Shown: positions 15,092 to 25,430, counted from the first letter of the stretch. The stretch: 64,000 nucleotides of DNA from a candidate division WOR-1 bacterium RIFOXYB2_FULL_46_45 (GCA_001771585.1 MEUE01000003.1:248001-312000), one strand, 5' to 3'. Numbers and translations: made by a program. The notes: generated by a model from the letters alone, not told the origin.

Positions 15092-16114
15092 ATGAACATC
15101 AACTCGCTCCTCCCCCATGAAATAGCGGAGGGCTTCCGCGGCAAGCAGGTCTTCTCCTGGCTGCACAAACAGCTGGTAACCGATTTTGCCCTGATGACCA
15201 ATCTTCCGAAAGCGGACCGTGAAAAATTGTCCGAAAACTTTACGATCCTTGTTCCAAAAATCGTTAAAATACAAAAATCGTTTGACGGGACAAAAAAATA
15301 TCTGCTGAATTTTGGGGAGGACAAGATCGAAACCGTCCTCATACAGGACAAAAGCGGCCGGAAGACCATCTGCGCCTCGACCCAAATCGGCTGTCCGCTG
15401 ACCTGCCGGATCTGCGCGACCGGAAAAATGGGCTTCAAGCGCAACCTGACCGCGGATGAAATTATCGCCCAAATCGAGCTGGTCTACCGCGAAAACGACG
15501 GAGTTGAAAACGTGGTCTTCATGGGGATGGGAGAGCCGCTGCTTAATTTGGAAAATGTTTTAAAAACCATCGAGGTCATCAACCATGAGAAGGGCCTTAA
15601 TATCGGGGCGAGAAAAATCACCGTCTCGACCGCCGGGATCCCGCATAAAATTATAGAACTCGGCAGTTACAAGAAACAGATCCGCCTGGCCGTCTCCCTC
15701 AATTCCCCCTTTGACGAAAAACGCTCGGCAATCATGCCGATCAATAAAAAATATCCCCTCCCGCTCCTCTTCTCCGCCATAAAAAAATATATCGATCTCT
15801 CCGGCCGCCGGGTCACCTTTGAATATGTTTTGATCCGTGATTTTAACGACCGGGAAAGGGACGTTGAAGCGCTTTGGAAACTCTGCAAGGATTTAAACGT
15901 CAATATCAACCTTATCCCGCTCAACCCAACCGGAAAATCCAAATATGCCCCCTCCAGCCAAAAGATTTCGGAATGGTTCGCAAACCAGCTGAAACAAAAC
16001 GGGATCAACGCGGTTGTGAGAAGAAGCAAGGGGATGGATATTTTGGGAGCGTGCGGACAGCTGGCGGCTAAAGGCTCCGGTCAACCTCCCGTGCCACCTC
16101 AAAGCCGTCATTAA
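15092..16114 (+). CDS. rlmN: 23S rRNA (adenine-2503-C2)-methyltransferase RlmN
   Basis: 340 residues. The radical-SAM cysteines appear in the family's CxxxCxxC form (TQIGCPLTCRICATGKMGF). VVFMGMGEPLLN, the catalytic-region ISTAGIPHKI-like sequence VSTAGIPHKIIE and MDILGACGQL near the end complete the RlmN pattern. It methylates A2503 of 23S rRNA and a tRNA adenosine. The ATG at 15092 follows an extended -10 by 6 bases with no ribosome site, suggesting leaderless translation. The last 47 bases overlap the convergent gltD. Confidence 0.93.
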   Translation: MNINSLLPHEIAEGFRGKQVFSWLHKQLVTDFALMTNLPKADREKLSENFTILVPKIVKIQKSFDGTKKYLLNFGEDKIETVLIQDKSGRKTICASTQIGCPLTCRICATGKMGFKRNLTADEIIAQIELVYRENDGVENVVFMGMGEPLLNLENVLKTIEVINHEKGLNIGARKITVSTAGIPHKIIELGSYKKQIRLAVSLNSPFDEKRSAIMPINKKYPLPLLFSAIKKYIDLSGRRVTFEYVLIRDFNDRERDVEALWKLCKDLNVNINLIPLNPTGKSKYAPSSQKISEWFANQLKQNGINAVVRRSKGMDILGACGQLAAKGSGQPPVPPQSRH

Positions 16115-17264
16115 TCGCCCGAACGATCAGGGAAGGTCCGGTCTTCATGTCTCCCGCACAAAACTTTTCTTTCGGCTCTTCTTTTAAAAAACCGAGGGCC
16201 AAAATGACCAGGTCGGCCTCAATTTCAAATTCCTCTCCGGTTTCCCTGTTTTTGCAACGGATGGATCGTACGGACAGATCGCGATCTGTCCCTACAAACC
16301 TCTTTGTTTCAATTGACCATTTCCGTTCGCATCCCTCTTCATGCGAAGAGGAGGTCTTGACAATCGGCGGGCAAGGCAATAATTCGATCTGGACAACGCA
16401 TCTGGCTCCCTGACGATTGGCGGTCCCGACACAATCGGCACCGGTATCGCCGCCGCCGATCACAACCACCTTTTTGCCCTTTGCGTTCCCATTGCCGGTT
16501 AAAAAATCCATCGCAAAATAGATGCCCTCCAATTCACGGCCGGGAATTTTTAAATCCCTTGGCGTTAGCGCGCCGCAGGCCCAGATGACCGCGTCAAATC
16601 CGTCCGGATTTTTTTTGATATTTTTTTCGGTTTTAAAGACGATTCCTTCCTGTTCCCAAATTTTTATTCGGCGATCTAAAATATGTTTTTCCAATTTAAA
16701 TTCCGGGATCCCGTAACGCATGATCCCGCCGATCTTATCGTCTTTTTCAAAAACCGTAACCAAGTGCCCCTTTCGATTTAAATGGACCGCCGCCGACAAT
16801 CCGGCCGGACCGGAGCCGATCACCGCCACTTTTTTTCCGGTACGTTTCTTGGGGGGACGCGGCACAACCCAGCCCTTTTTGAAAGCGTGTTCAATAATCG
16901 CCAGCTCATTGTCTTTTATTGTTACCGGATCATCGTTAATCCCCAAAACGCAGGCGGCTTCGCAAAGGGCCGGGCAGACCCGGCCGGTCACTTCGGGGAG
17001 GATATTGGTCGCTTCCAAAAGCTCAAAGGCCTTTTTCCACTGGCGGTTATAAACCAGGTCGTTCCACTCCGGAATATAGTTGCCGATCGGACAGCCAAAG
17101 TTACAGAACGGGGTCCCGCAATCCATGCAGCGGCTCGACTGCTCTTCGGAATCGCGGTCGGAGCGCAGGGTAAAAACCTCATTGTAATCTTTCACCCGTT
17201 CGCAAACCGGACGATAGCCGCAAGTTTTCCTTTTTACTTTTAAAAATCCTTTTGGATTACCCAT
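16068..17264 (-). CDS. gltD: Glutamate synthase small subunit, compact
   Basis: 398 residues against about 470. The N-terminal Fe-S region has [20 protein letters not shown] and [15 protein letters not shown] binding is at [20 protein letters not shown](P)H binding at [16 protein letters not shown], and the last FAD strand at FCAGDM. It delivers electrons from NAD(P)H to GltB. Two regions are shortened: after the second nucleotide-binding site, and before the final FAD strand. An in-frame palindrome at 16268-16295 encodes VGTDRDLSV in the C-terminal half. It overlaps gltB by 8 bases. Confidence 0.9.
   Translation of the reverse strand: MGNPKGFLKVKRKTCGYRPVCERVKDYNEVFTLRSDRDSEEQSSRCMDCGTPFCNFGCPIGNYIPEWNDLVYNRQWKKAFELLEATNILPEVTGRVCPALCEAACVLGINDDPVTIKDNELAIIEHAFKKGWVVPRPPKKRTGKKVAVIGSGPAGLSAAVHLNRKGHLVTVFEKDDKIGGIMRYGIPEFKLEKHILDRRIKIWEQEGIVFKTEKNIKKNPDGFDAVIWACGALTPRDLKIPGRELEGIYFAMDFLTGNGNAKGKKVVVIGGGDTGADCVGTANRQGARCVVQIELLPCPPIVKTSSSHEEGCERKWSIETKRFVGTDRDLSVRSIRCKNRETGEEFEIEADLVILALGFLKEEPKEKFCAGDMKTGPSLIVRAINDGFEVAREVDRSL
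16268..16295. repeat. 28-bp GTA...TAC palindrome inside gltD
   Basis: The core GGACAGATCGCGATCTGTCC (16272-16291) is a perfect 20-bp palindrome; flanks complete a 28-bp unit that starts GTA and ends TAC. Read with gltD it encodes VGTDRDLSV in frame. It is 22/28 identical to the unit in gltB. Confidence 0.85.
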
Positions 17265-20200
17265 CTCCCACCTCTAGCAATTCAATCTCTTCTTCGGTCA
17301 ATACGCGTTTATATTCGATCGGCATCACTTTCACAAAACGTTTGATCTCGGCTTTAAAATCGTCTAAAACGGCCTTAGCAATCGGACTGCGGGTATATTT
17401 AAAATGGTTTTCCAATAGCCGCTTAACCGTTTTCTGGTCACCCAAACTTAATTCTTCAAGCTCAACCATCGCCTGATTACATTTTGGTTCAAACTCGCCA
17501 AGTTTGTCATAGACATAGGCGATCCCCCCCGACATCCCCGCCGCGAAATTCCTTCCGGTCGGCCCAAGAATAACCACTCTCCCTCCGGTCATATATTCGC
17601 AGCCGTGGTCGCCCACCCCCTCCACCACCGCGTTGACCCCGGAATTACGAACGCAAAAACGTTCTCCTGCCATTCCGCGAATGTAGGCCTCGCCACGGAT
17701 CGCCCCGTAAAAAGAGGTGTTGCCGATAACAATATTTTTTAGCGGCGAATGGATGATCAGCTTCCCGCCAAACATCCCTTTGCCGACATAGTCGTTGGCT
17801 AAACCATCCAGTTCAAAAGTTATCCCGGGAGCAAGCCAGGCGCCAAAACTCTGTCCGGCACAGCCGGTAAATTTGAACCGGAGCGAATCTTCCGGCAGGC
17901 CTTTCTCTCCGTGTTTTTTACAAATCTCGCCGGACAACATCGCGCCGACGCTCCGGTCGCTGTTTTTTATTTTATATTCCCCGCTCCCCTTTTTGATCAG
18001 CTCGCGGTCAAGAATTTTTTCGATTCCGTGCTCCTGTTTTTGCGTGCAATGGGATTCCCCTTTCGGACGATATAAAATTTTCGAATAATCCAGCCCTTTT
18101 GCTTTCCAAGGAAGAAGTTTTTCGTCAACTTCCAGAAGATCGGTCCGGCCGACCAATTCATCTATCGTCCTTATCCCAAGCAACGCCATCGTCTCCCGCA
18201 AATCGCGGGCCAGGAAATTAAAGTAATTGATAATATATTCCGGCTTGCCGCGGAACCGCTCCGCCAAAACAGGGTCCTGGGTGGCAACACCGACCGAACA
18301 GTTATTTAAATGGCAATGACGGAGCATGACACAGCCGGAAATAATCAGCATCGTGGTCGCAAAACCGAATTCTTCTGCGCCGAGCATCGCCGCGATCGCG
18401 ACATCCCGTCCGGTCCTGATCTGCCCGTCGGTTTGCAGGCGGACCCGGCTGCGCAAATTATTTAGGACCAGGGTTTGATGCGTTTCGGCTAAACCGAGTT
18501 CCCAGGGAAGCCCGGCGTGGCGGATCGAGCTGATCGGAGAAGCACCGGTCCCCCCCTCTCCGCCGGAGATCAAGATCATATCGGCATGCCCCTTGGCAAC
18601 TCCGGCCGCGACCGTCCCCACCCCGATTTCGGAAACCAGTTTCACCGAGATACGGGCGGAAGGATTCACATTCTTTAAGTCAAAAATTAATTGCGCCAGA
18701 TCTTCGATCGAATAAATATCGTGATGCGGCGGAGGAGAAATTAGAGTTACCCCTTTCGTCGTGTAACGGGTCTTGGCTATAAGGGCAGAAACTTTATGTC
18801 CGGGAAGCTGGCCCCCTTCTCCCGGCTTGGCCCCCTGCGCGATTTTTATCTGCAGCTCATCGGCATTGACCAGATAATTGGTTGTTACCCCAAAACGGCC
18901 GGAAGCAACTTGTTTGATCGCGCTGCGGCGGTTGTCTTTGAAGCGGGCCGGATCCTCTCCCCCCTCCCCGGTATTTGATTTTCCGCCGATCGCGTTCATA
19001 GCGATCGCGATCGTCTCATGGGCGGGACCCGAGATTGAACCGAAGCTCATCGCTCCGGTGGCGAAACGTTTCATTATGCTTTCAACCGGTTCCACTTCTT
19101 TAATCGGGATAGCTTTAGCGGCTTTAAATTTAAAGCTGCTGCGCAAGCTGGTCGGCTGTTTTGATTGGTCGTCGATCAAGCCGGCAAATTCTTTATACCT
19201 GCCGTAATCATTGTTCCTGGCCGCGTCCTGGATAGCGGAAATTGATTCCGGGTTCCAAAGATGAAATTCGCCGTCTTTGCGCCATTGGTAAATCCCGCCG
19301 GTATCAAGGAGATCGGATCCGTTTTCGGCAAAAGCCGCTTGATGCCTTAGCTGTGTCTCCTTTTCAATGATCTCAAAGCCGGCGCCGCCGATTCTTGACG
19401 GCGTCCCTTCAAAACATTTTTTAATAACTTCGTCCGACAAACCGAGCGCTTCAAAAATCTGCGCTCCCCGGTAACTGTTTAAAGTCGAAATCCCCATCTT
19501 TGAAAGGATCTTTTTGAGCCCCTTGTTGACCGCCTTGCGGTAATTGTTGACCGCGGTCGTTTCGTCAAGAAATAAGCTCCCCTCATCGACCAGCAGGCCG
19601 ACCGCCTCATAGGCCAAATAGGGATTGACCAGGTCGGCCCCGTAACCGAAGAGGAGGGCAAAATGATGGACCTCCCTCGGCTCTCCGCTTTCTATAATAA
19701 TCCCGACTTTGGTCCGCAGCGCTTTGCGGACCAGATGCTGGTGGACCGCGCCGACCGCCAGCAGTGCCGGAATGGCAGAGTGTTTCTTGTCCACTCCGCG
19801 GTCGCTCAAGATAAGAAAGGTGGATCCATCGTTAATGGCGGCTTCGGCTTCGGAACAGATCGCGTCCAACGATTTTGGCGACACGATTGATATGGTTTTC
19901 GTCTTAAAACCGTTTTTTTGGATCGAACGGATCCGCTCCAGTTCTTCGTTCAATAAAATCGGCTCATGGACCCGCAATTTACGGCAATGTTCGGGTGATT
20001 CGGACAAAATATCCCTTTGCGGACCGACATAACTTTCCAGACTCATCACTACCTCTTCGCGGATCGGGTCGATCGGCGGATTGGTGACCTGCGCGAACAG
20101 TTGCTTGAAATAGTTGTAAAGGAGCTGCGGCCTTTGCGACAAGACCGCGTGCGGCGTGTCGTTCCCCATCGATCCGACCGGCTCCTGTCCCTTTTCCGCC

Positions 20201-21591
20201 ATCGGTTTTATGATTATTTTCAAATCTTCGCGGGTGTAACCGAATGATTTCAATTGTAGAGACAGGTCGCGGCCTGTCCTTACGGACGATCCGGTTTTAT
20301 GCAGATCATCCAAATCAACCATATTTTCCGTCAACCATTGCCCGTAAAAACGGCTGGAATAAATTTCTTCTTTAATTTCGTCGTCTTCCACGATCCGGTT
20401 GGTTTCGGTGTCGATATAAAACATCTTCCCCGGTTCCAGCCGTCCGGAATATTTGATCTGTTCGGGTTTTATATCCAAAACCCCGACTTCGGATGCCATC
20501 ACTACCAGGCCGTCGTTGGTGACAATGTAGCGGGCCGGACGCAGGCCGTTGCGGTCCAAGACCGCGCCGACATCTTTCCCGTCGGTAAAGGCGATCGCCG
20601 CCGGACCGTCCCACGGCTCCATGAAACAGGCATGATACTTGTAAAAATCGCGGACCTCTTTGCGCATCAAATTGTCGTGCTCCCACGCGCCGGGGATCAG
20701 CATCATCATCGAATGGGCCATTGAGCGACCGGATAAGGTCAGAAGCTCAAAAACATTGTCGAGCGCGGCGGAATCGGAACCGCCGGGAACGATCACGTCA
20801 ATCCCGCGCGCCCGCATCCAATTGATATTCCCGCGCAGGGTATTTATTTCTCCGTTATGCGCTAAGAACCGAAAGGGCTGGGCCAAATCCCAGGTCGGGA
20901 AAGTGTTGGTCGAGTAGCGCGAATGGATGAGCGCGATCGCGCTTTTGAAGTCGGGATCTTTTAAATCAAGAAAAAACTCTTCAACCTGTTCCGCCATCAG
21001 CAGGCCTTTGTAGGCAACGGTCCGCGAAGAGAGGTTTAAGATATAAAAACTTTCGGCCTTTATCTCTTTTTCAATTTTCCGGCGGATCGCGTACAGCTTC
21101 CGTTCAAATTCAAGCCGGGTATTCACCCTTTTTCCTTTAAAGATAAAGACCTGTTCGATCACCGGCCTGGTTTTGCGGGCGCTCTCCCCTATTTCAGATT
21201 CATTGATCGGAACTTTTCGAAAACCGAGCAAGACCTGGCCTTCTTTTTCGACAATTTTTAAAAAGGCCTCTTTAACCGCTTTGCGTTCTTCTTTGTTTGG
21301 AGGAAGAAAGAGCAGTCCGGTGCCGTAGGATCCGAATTGCGGAAGTTTGGGGAAAACTTTTTTATAAAAATCGTGGGGGATCTGAACCAAGATCCCGGCG
21401 CCGTCGCCGGTCTGGGGATCGGCTCCCACCGCCCCGCGGTGTGAGAGGCGCTTTAGGATTTGGAGCCCTTTTTCTACAATGTCGTGGGATTTTTCGCCTT
21501 TGATGCTGACGACAAAACCGACCCCGCAGCTGTCATGCTCGAAAGCCGGAGAATATAAACCCTCTGTTTTATATTTTTCATATCCCAACAT
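17257..21591 (-). CDS. gltB: Glutamate synthase large subunit
   Basis: About 1444 residues from the ATG at 21591, chosen because AAGGTG lies five to eight bases upstream and Cys-22 ([11 protein letters not shown]) then becomes the glutaminase nucleophile after removal of a short propeptide. Domains in order: class II glutaminase, central domain, FMN barrel ([18 protein letters not shown]), the 3Fe-4S cysteines [12 protein letters not shown], and the GXGXG helix domain at the end. With GltD it makes two glutamates from glutamine and 2-oxoglutarate. An in-frame palindrome lies at 20256-20283. It is 97 bases downstream of glnA and coupled to gltD. Confidence 0.95.
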   Translation of the reverse strand: MLGYEKYKTEGLYSPAFEHDSCGVGFVVSIKGEKSHDIVEKGLQILKRLSHRGAVGADPQTGDGAGILVQIPHDFYKKVFPKLPQFGSYGTGLLFLPPNKEERKAVKEAFLKIVEKEGQVLLGFRKVPINESEIGESARKTRPVIEQVFIFKGKRVNTRLEFERKLYAIRRKIEKEIKAESFYILNLSSRTVAYKGLLMAEQVEEFFLDLKDPDFKSAIALIHSRYSTNTFPTWDLAQPFRFLAHNGEINTLRGNINWMRARGIDVIVPGGSDSAALDNVFELLTLSGRSMAHSMMMLIPGAWEHDNLMRKEVRDFYKYHACFMEPWDGPAAIAFTDGKDVGAVLDRNGLRPARYIVTNDGLVVMASEVGVLDIKPEQIKYSGRLEPGKMFYIDTETNRIVEDDEIKEEIYSSRFYGQWLTENMVDLDDLHKTGSSVRTGRDLSLQLKSFGYTREDLKIIIKPMAEKGQEPVGSMGNDTPHAVLSQRPQLLYNYFKQLFAQVTNPPIDPIREEVVMSLESYVGPQRDILSESPEHCRKLRVHEPILLNEELERIRSIQKNGFKTKTISIVSPKSLDAICSEAEAAINDGSTFLILSDRGVDKKHSAIPALLAVGAVHQHLVRKALRTKVGIIIESGEPREVHHFALLFGYGADLVNPYLAYEAVGLLVDEGSLFLDETTAVNNYRKAVNKGLKKILSKMGISTLNSYRGAQIFEALGLSDEVIKKCFEGTPSRIGGAGFEIIEKETQLRHQAAFAENGSDLLDTGGIYQWRKDGEFHLWNPESISAIQDAARNNDYGRYKEFAGLIDDQSKQPTSLRSSFKFKAAKAIPIKEVEPVESIMKRFATGAMSFGSISGPAHETIAIAMNAIGGKSNTGEGGEDPARFKDNRRSAIKQVASGRFGVTTNYLVNADELQIKIAQGAKPGEGGQLPGHKVSALIAKTRYTTKGVTLISPPPHHDIYSIEDLAQLIFDLKNVNPSARISVKLVSEIGVGTVAAGVAKGHADMILISGGEGGTGASPISSIRHAGLPWELGLAETHQTLVLNNLRSRVRLQTDGQIRTGRDVAIAAMLGAEEFGFATTMLIISGCVMLRHCHLNNCSVGVATQDPVLAERFRGKPEYIINYFNFLARDLRETMALLGIRTIDELVGRTDLLEVDEKLLPWKAKGLDYSKILYRPKGESHCTQKQEHGIEKILDRELIKKGSGEYKIKNSDRSVGAMLSGEICKKHGEKGLPEDSLRFKFTGCAGQSFGAWLAPGITFELDGLANDYVGKGMFGGKLIIHSPLKNIVIGNTSFYGAIRGEAYIRGMAGERFCVRNSGVNAVVEGVGDHGCEYMTGGRVVILGPTGRNFAAGMSGGIAYVYDKLGEFEPKCNQAMVELEELSLGDQKTVKRLLENHFKYTRSPIAKAVLDDFKAEIKRFVKVMPIEYKRVLTEEEIELLEVGDG
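20256..20283. repeat. 28-bp GTA...TAC palindrome inside gltB
   Basis: Same 28-bp family as in gltD (inner GACAGG ... CCTGTC). Read with gltB it encodes VRTGRDLSL in the same frame relative to GTA as the gltD copy. It falls between the glutaminase and central regions, just before the conserved FGYTREDL segment, where homologues have a short loop. Confidence 0.85.
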
Positions 21592-21593
21592 TT

Positions 21594-21654
21594 TCAACAC
21601 CTTTGTTTTAGGGGCAGGCCCAAAGGTGTTGAGCCCAAAAGCCATGCCCCTAAA
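21594..21654 (-). promoter_or_regulatory. gltB leader with two competing helices over the ribosome site
   Basis: In mRNA order the leader holds arms B' (21654-21645), A' (21632-21621), B (21616-21607) and A (21605-21594). A pairs with A' over 12 bp and contains the AAGGTG ribosome site; B pairs with B' over 10 bp. Only one base separates B from A, too few to span a 10-bp helix in a pseudoknot. The two helices are therefore probably alternative states, one hiding the ribosome site. It does not match the glutamine riboswitch I know. Confidence 0.4.
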
Positions 21655-21687
21655 TAAAAATCCAAATGACAAAATCCCAAATCCAAA

Positions 21688-23013
21688 CTAAAGGATTGGC
21701 AGATATTTTTTAATCTCGTACTCTGTAACCTGGATACGGAATTCGTCCCATTCCTTTTTCTTTAATTCGATAAAGCGGTTAAAGGTGTGATCTCCCAGCG
21801 TTTCACGCAGGAAGTCACTCTTTTCGGCAATTTCAATCGCCTGTCCCAAACTGGCCGGCAGTGATTGGATCCCGCGTTCCGCTCTCTCTTCATCGGTTAA
21901 ATGATAAAGGTTGAGTTCCATCGGCTCTTGTAGTTTATACTCTTCTTCGATCCCTTTCAAGCCGGCCGACAACATCACGGCCAGCTGGAGGTACGGGTTG
22001 CCGGACGGATCGGGGCAGCGCAGTTCCATCCTGGTCGCTTTTTCCGCTCCCGGTTTGTACATCGGAACGCGGATCAGGGCCGAACGGTTCCGTCTTGACC
22101 AGGCGATATAGACCGGAGCTTCGTAGCCGGGGACCAATCTCTTGTAAGAATTGACCCACGGGGCTAAAACCGAGATCATCTCCGGAGCGAACTTTAAAAT
22201 TCCGGCGATATAAGATTTACCGGTTGCCGACAGGTGATATTTGTCTTTGGCATCGTAGAACGCGTTGCTTGAACCTTTGAACAAGGACTGGTGGCAGTGC
22301 ATTCCGGAGCCGTTCTGTCCGAACATCGGCTTGGGCATGAAGGTGGCATAGACGCCATTGGCGGAAGCGACCTCTTTTACCGTCAAGCGATAGGTCACCA
22401 TGTCATCAGCCATTTTTAAGGCATCATCATAACGCATATCAATTTCATGCTGTGACGGAGCGACTTCGTGGTGGGAATATTCGACATTGATCCCCAGTTT
22501 GCGCAGGGCCAAAACCGTATCGCGGCGGAGGTTAGAAGCCATATCAAGCGGGGTTAGATCAAAATAACCACCCTCGTCCAGGATCTCGGTCCCTTTTGAA
22601 TCTTTGAAATAAAAATATTCCAGTTCCGGACCGACGTACATGTGATCAAAACCCATCTTCGCCATCTTTTTTAAAGCTCTTTTCAAGATGTAGCGAGGAT
22701 CACCTTCGTACGGCTTGCCTCCCGGCTGAAGGATATCGCAGATCATCCTGGCGACCGCCTTTTCCTGCGGCCTCCACGGGAGTATCTGGAAAGTATTCGG
22801 ATCGGGCATCGCGATCATATCCGACTCTTCGATATCTTGGAACCCGGTAATGGAAGAGCCGTCAAAGCCCATCCCGTCGGTCAGGGCCCCCTCCAGCTCC
22901 TCTTTTCCGATCGAAAAACTCTTCAGAATCCCGTTGACATCGGTAAACCACAATCTAATAAACTCGACATCGTTATCCGCAACCAGCTTCATAATCTCTT
23001 CTTTACTTGGCAT
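21688..23013 (-). CDS. glnA: Glutamine synthetase type I
   Basis: About 441 residues from MPSKEEIM, chosen because GGAGG lies 8 bases before this ATG. The GS signatures are present: DGSSITGF, MYVGPELEYF, VEYSHHEVAPSQHEID, the catalytic MHCHQSLF segment and NRSALIRVP. The region where GSI-beta enzymes carry the adenylylated Tyr reads MELNLYHLT, so adenylylation cannot be ruled out. It makes glutamine from glutamate and ammonium. A sigma-54 core and paired enhancer boxes lie upstream, with a glnB stump beyond them. gltB follows. Confidence 0.95.
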   Translation of the reverse strand: MPSKEEIMKLVADNDVEFIRLWFTDVNGILKSFSIGKEELEGALTDGMGFDGSSITGFQDIEESDMIAMPDPNTFQILPWRPQEKAVARMICDILQPGGKPYEGDPRYILKRALKKMAKMGFDHMYVGPELEYFYFKDSKGTEILDEGGYFDLTPLDMASNLRRDTVLALRKLGINVEYSHHEVAPSQHEIDMRYDDALKMADDMVTYRLTVKEVASANGVYATFMPKPMFGQNGSGMHCHQSLFKGSSNAFYDAKDKYHLSATGKSYIAGILKFAPEMISVLAPWVNSYKRLVPGYEAPVYIAWSRRNRSALIRVPMYKPGAEKATRMELRCPDPSGNPYLQLAVMLSAGLKGIEEEYKLQEPMELNLYHLTDEERAERGIQSLPASLGQAIEIAEKSDFLRETLGDHTFNRFIELKKKEWDEFRIQVTEYEIKKYLPIL

Positions 23014-23041
23014 TTTTTGTTCCTCCTTTTTATTAATTAAT

Positions 23042-23057
23042 AGCAACTTCTACGCCA
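23042..23057 (-). promoter_or_regulatory. Sigma-54 promoter of glnA
   Basis: Minus-strand TGGCGTAGAAGTTGCT matches the -24/-12 consensus TGGCACGNNNNTTGCW with GG and GC exactly 10 bases apart. It lies about 28 bases before the glnA ATG. Confidence 0.8.
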
Positions 23058-23078
23058 GCCAATCCAAGGGGAAATCCG

Positions 23079-23119
23079 ACAATTTTGTAGAAACAGAGGC
23101 CAAACCGCAACATTATTGT
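23079..23119 (-). promoter_or_regulatory. Paired enhancer boxes of glnA
   Basis: Two decamers of form ACAAnnnTGT on the minus strand: ACAAAATTGT (plus 23079-23088) and ACAATAATGT (23110-23119), starts 31 bases apart. The upstream box begins 53 bases from the sigma-54 core. The same pair stands before amtB and the porin-like gene. They are candidate binding sites for the sigma-54 activator. Confidence 0.6.
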
Positions 23120-23128
23120 CTTATTGTC

Positions 23129-23187
23129 TTATAATGCCGTCGTTCCCCTCTCCTTGGTACTGATCCTTATCGCCTCATCGACCGTGG
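23129..23187 (-). pseudogene. Remnant of a P-II gene (glnB 3' end)
   Basis: The minus strand encodes TVDEAIRISTKERGTTAL followed by TAA, matching the last 18 residues of the intact P-II protein at 25427-25765 with one substitution (A for V). Homology stops exactly where the long dispersed repeat begins (23186). The rest of the gene is gone. It shows that a glnB copy once stood upstream of glnA and was cut by the insertion. Confidence 0.8.
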
Positions 23188-23731
23188 GACTGTCGCGAAA
23201 TAAATAAAATCCGACTAAAGAAACAACAAGAAGCATATGGGTTCCGCCCCTAGCTGGTTAAGCGACAGAAACTGGAAGCATTTACTCCTTTTACCCCGGT
23301 CCATTTTCTTTTTGGTCGGCGTGCAAAAAGAAAATGGACGAAAAGAAAAACACGCTCTTTCGCAAGCAAACACCGCCCCGCGTCCCCTTCTCCGCCACAA
23401 CCCCGCCTGTTTCGTCCCACCGGGAGCGGGACTCATCAATGCCCCTACCCATCCCTCTGTGCTTGCGGAGCTGCTTTGCTTTCTCATAACATGATCGAAA
23501 AATATAAATGTACCGCGATTTCCATTTACCTTATTTAGATGGGCGGGGTGAGGCCATAGGCGATCCCGAGCGGAGTCGAGGGAGAGACTGGGGAGGATGG
23601 CGCGGGTGAGGTTGGGCGGTGAAATTTGGAAATCGCTTGACTTTTATTTGTTACTTCCTTTGTGTCAAGACAAAGAAAGTAAAAAGAAAATTATCTTTTC
23701 CTTCCTATTTTACGGGGTAGTTTAATTTGGG
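23186..23731. repeat. Long dispersed repeat, copy 1
   Basis: Begins GGGACTGTCGCGAAATAAAT and is repeated in the same orientation at 44607-45104. Conserved blocks include GGTTCCGCCCCTAGCTGG, a 16-bp perfect stem (GTCCATTTTCTTTTTG and its complement) with a loop of differing length, a block starting TGTACCGCGATTTCC, and a final ATAGTTTAATTTGG-like end. Reading frames are not conserved between the copies because the loops differ by one base, so it is noncoding or a structured RNA. A short block near the end differs between the copies. It truncates a glnB gene. Confidence 0.85.
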
Positions 23732-23796
23732 AAATTTAGGGTGAAATAATGTGGGTGGTAACATTTTATTTTAATGTCTTTACTGAGCCGTATCCG

Positions 23797-24192
23797 TTAT
23801 TTCTTAAGTTCGTTTACTATTCCCTGCGTTATGTATTTTATCAAGCGCCAAGACGGCAAAATAATTAACCAAAAGATAGCAATTCCACCAAATATAATAT
23901 AAAGTGTTTCCACAAAATCCCTTGATGAAAACTTAGTACCGTAATTGGCCATGAGAGCGATCAACAAAATCCATAAGCCAACCCAAATCAGACTAATAAT
24001 AATGGGGATTCGCCTAGATCCTACAGGATTAAGCAAGTTATTGTTTTCTGTGAAGGAAAGAATATTCTTGGATATTAGTTTGCCAAATCCTATTGCAATG
24101 GTAATTATAAAAACAAATAAAAACAGGTTCACTGGGAAAATATTCATTTTTGAATATCTGTAAAGGTATAAAGGTAAATACCAATCATTCAT
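23797..24192 (-). CDS. Hypothetical polytopic membrane protein
   Basis: 131 residues with about four hydrophobic helices (VNLFLFVFIITIAIGFG; IIISLIWVGLWILLIALM; LYIIFGGIAIFWLIILP). No family recognised. An alternative start is MNIFPVN at about 24147. AT-rich codons contrast with the flanking nitrogen genes. It is divergent from the SIR2-like gene and lies inside the same insertion, so the two may have arrived together. Confidence 0.5.
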   Translation of the reverse strand: MNDWYLPLYLYRYSKMNIFPVNLFLFVFIITIAIGFGKLISKNILSFTENNNLLNPVGSRRIPIIISLIWVGLWILLIALMANYGTKFSSRDFVETLYIIFGGIAIFWLIILPSWRLIKYITQGIVNELKK

Positions 24193-24314
24193 AGCTTCTA
24201 TCTATTATATATCTGTCATTTTCTGTGTCAATTGGGGTAATTTAATCACTGACAAAAAAAGCATCCTCTCTTCTAGTCTTCGATGGATGGGATGTAGGAG
24301 AAACATCCAAATTC

Positions 24315-24323
24315 TGATAAAAT
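24315..24323 (+). promoter_or_regulatory. Extended -10 of the SIR2-like gene, leaderless type
   Basis: TGATAAAAT followed by 6 bases and the ATG at 24330; no ribosome site in the gap. Confidence 0.5.
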
Positions 24324-24329
24324 TAAATC

Positions 24330-25253
24330 ATGATAAAAGACAACACCGTGTTAATCCTAGGAGCAGGGGCAAGCGCCGATTATAACTACCCTACCGGGCT
24401 AAAGCTTAAAGATGATATTGTAAGAAACCTTGCTCCTGGCTCCAATAATTATTGGCTTGAGATTTTTGATATTGTTAATATTAGAAGAGAAGAAATTCAA
24501 GAATTCACCAAAGCATTAAGTCATTGTGGTTTAGATTCGATCGATACCTTTTTAGAACGGAACCCCAAATACCATAAAATTGGCGTGCTAGCTATTGCGA
24601 TTGGAATAACTCGAAAAGAAAATGCACAAGAAAATGGTTTTTTTAGGACAGATCGTTATAATTGGTATCAATACCTTTATGGCAAACTGGATGCACCATT
24701 TGATGATTTTGAAAATAATAGATTATCTATTATTACGTTTAATTATGATAGATCTTTGGAACATTGCTTATTTACATATTTTAGGAATACACACTTAAAT
24801 AAGAGCATTGAAGAATGTGCTCAAAAATTCATGACAATCCCCATTATTCATGTATACGGTAAGCTAGGCAATTTGCCTTGGCAGGACAACAAAGACACGC
24901 GCGAATACACAAACTTTTCGGATGAAATACAAGGGGTGATAGATGTAAGTAAAAATATTAAAATACTATCCGAACGAGATACTATATCAGAAGACTTTAG
25001 AAAAGCGCACAAATTATTGTTTGGAGCATCAAAAATTATTTTTATGGGCTTTGGGTATAATGAAACAAACCTGATAAGACTTGGATTTGACCATCTTGAT
25101 TTTGGCGGAAGAATAAAAATTTTAGGATCATCCTACAATTTAACCCCCATACAAATAGATGTAATAGAAAATAAATTTAGAAGAAAAATAAAATTCCCAG
25201 AAAAAAGTCGTTTTAAAAAAAATCTAGAGTTCTTACAAAATATTGTGTTCTAG
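24330..25253 (+). CDS. SIR2-like NAD-binding protein, possible defence effector
   Basis: 307 residues. The Rossmann start VLILGAGASADYNYPTG, the IITFNYDRSLEHC strand (Asn-Asp of the NADase pocket), IIHVYGKLG with the candidate catalytic His, and IIFMGFGYNETNL match the SIR2_2/SIR2-like family. Such proteins act as NAD-depleting effectors in several phage-defence systems; that activity is inferred here. There is no fused sensor domain. It is AT-rich and bounded by the long repeat and an octamer array, so it is probably acquired. A divergent membrane protein is the only neighbour that could be a partner. Confidence 0.75.
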   Translation: MIKDNTVLILGAGASADYNYPTGLKLKDDIVRNLAPGSNNYWLEIFDIVNIRREEIQEFTKALSHCGLDSIDTFLERNPKYHKIGVLAIAIGITRKENAQENGFFRTDRYNWYQYLYGKLDAPFDDFENNRLSIITFNYDRSLEHCLFTYFRNTHLNKSIEECAQKFMTIPIIHVYGKLGNLPWQDNKDTREYTNFSDEIQGVIDVSKNIKILSERDTISEDFRKAHKLLFGASKIIFMGFGYNETNLIRLGFDHLDFGGRIKILGSSYNLTPIQIDVIENKFRRKIKFPEKSRFKKNLEFLQNIVF

Positions 25254-25307
25254 AATAATGTTGAGGCCCCAATTCTCCCCCCATTCCCTTTAAAAATCAA
25301 TACCTTA

Positions 25308-25430
25308 GTAGATCAGAATATCAGGGTATCAGTCGGTAGAGTATTAGAAAACAAGAATACCAGGGAACCCTGATATCCTGCTCCCTGGTATCCTGCCTAC
25401 TGATATTCTGATTTCCTGATAACCTGCTAC
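25308..25430. repeat. Octamer array A (ATCAGG family), inverted halves
   Basis: Degenerate 8-bp units: GAATATCA, GGGTATCA, AGTATTAG, AATACCAG, then the opposite orientation as GATATCCT, GTATCCTG, TATTCTGA, TTTCCTGA. The orientation flips near 25367, so the array could fold on itself. It reaches the stop codon of glnB. No gene is seen between the SIR2-like gene and glnB apart from this. Confidence 0.8.

Noticed and set aside
16068-17264. gltD as a pseudogene because of its short length
   Set aside because: All Fe-S, FAD and NAD(P)H motifs are present without a frameshift; the missing segments look like loop losses.
21594-21654. Known glutamine riboswitch upstream of gltB or glnA
   Set aside because: I see none of its conserved bases; the leader arms are different, and glnA has a sigma-54 promoter with only a short leader.
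23237-23494. 85-residue frame inside long repeat copy 1
   Set aside because: The frame is lost in copy 2 because the hairpin loop differs by one base, so it is not under coding selection.
25308-25430. CRISPR array
   Set aside because: Units are 8 bp, degenerate and contiguous, with no spacers, and orientation flips inside the array; no cas genes are near.
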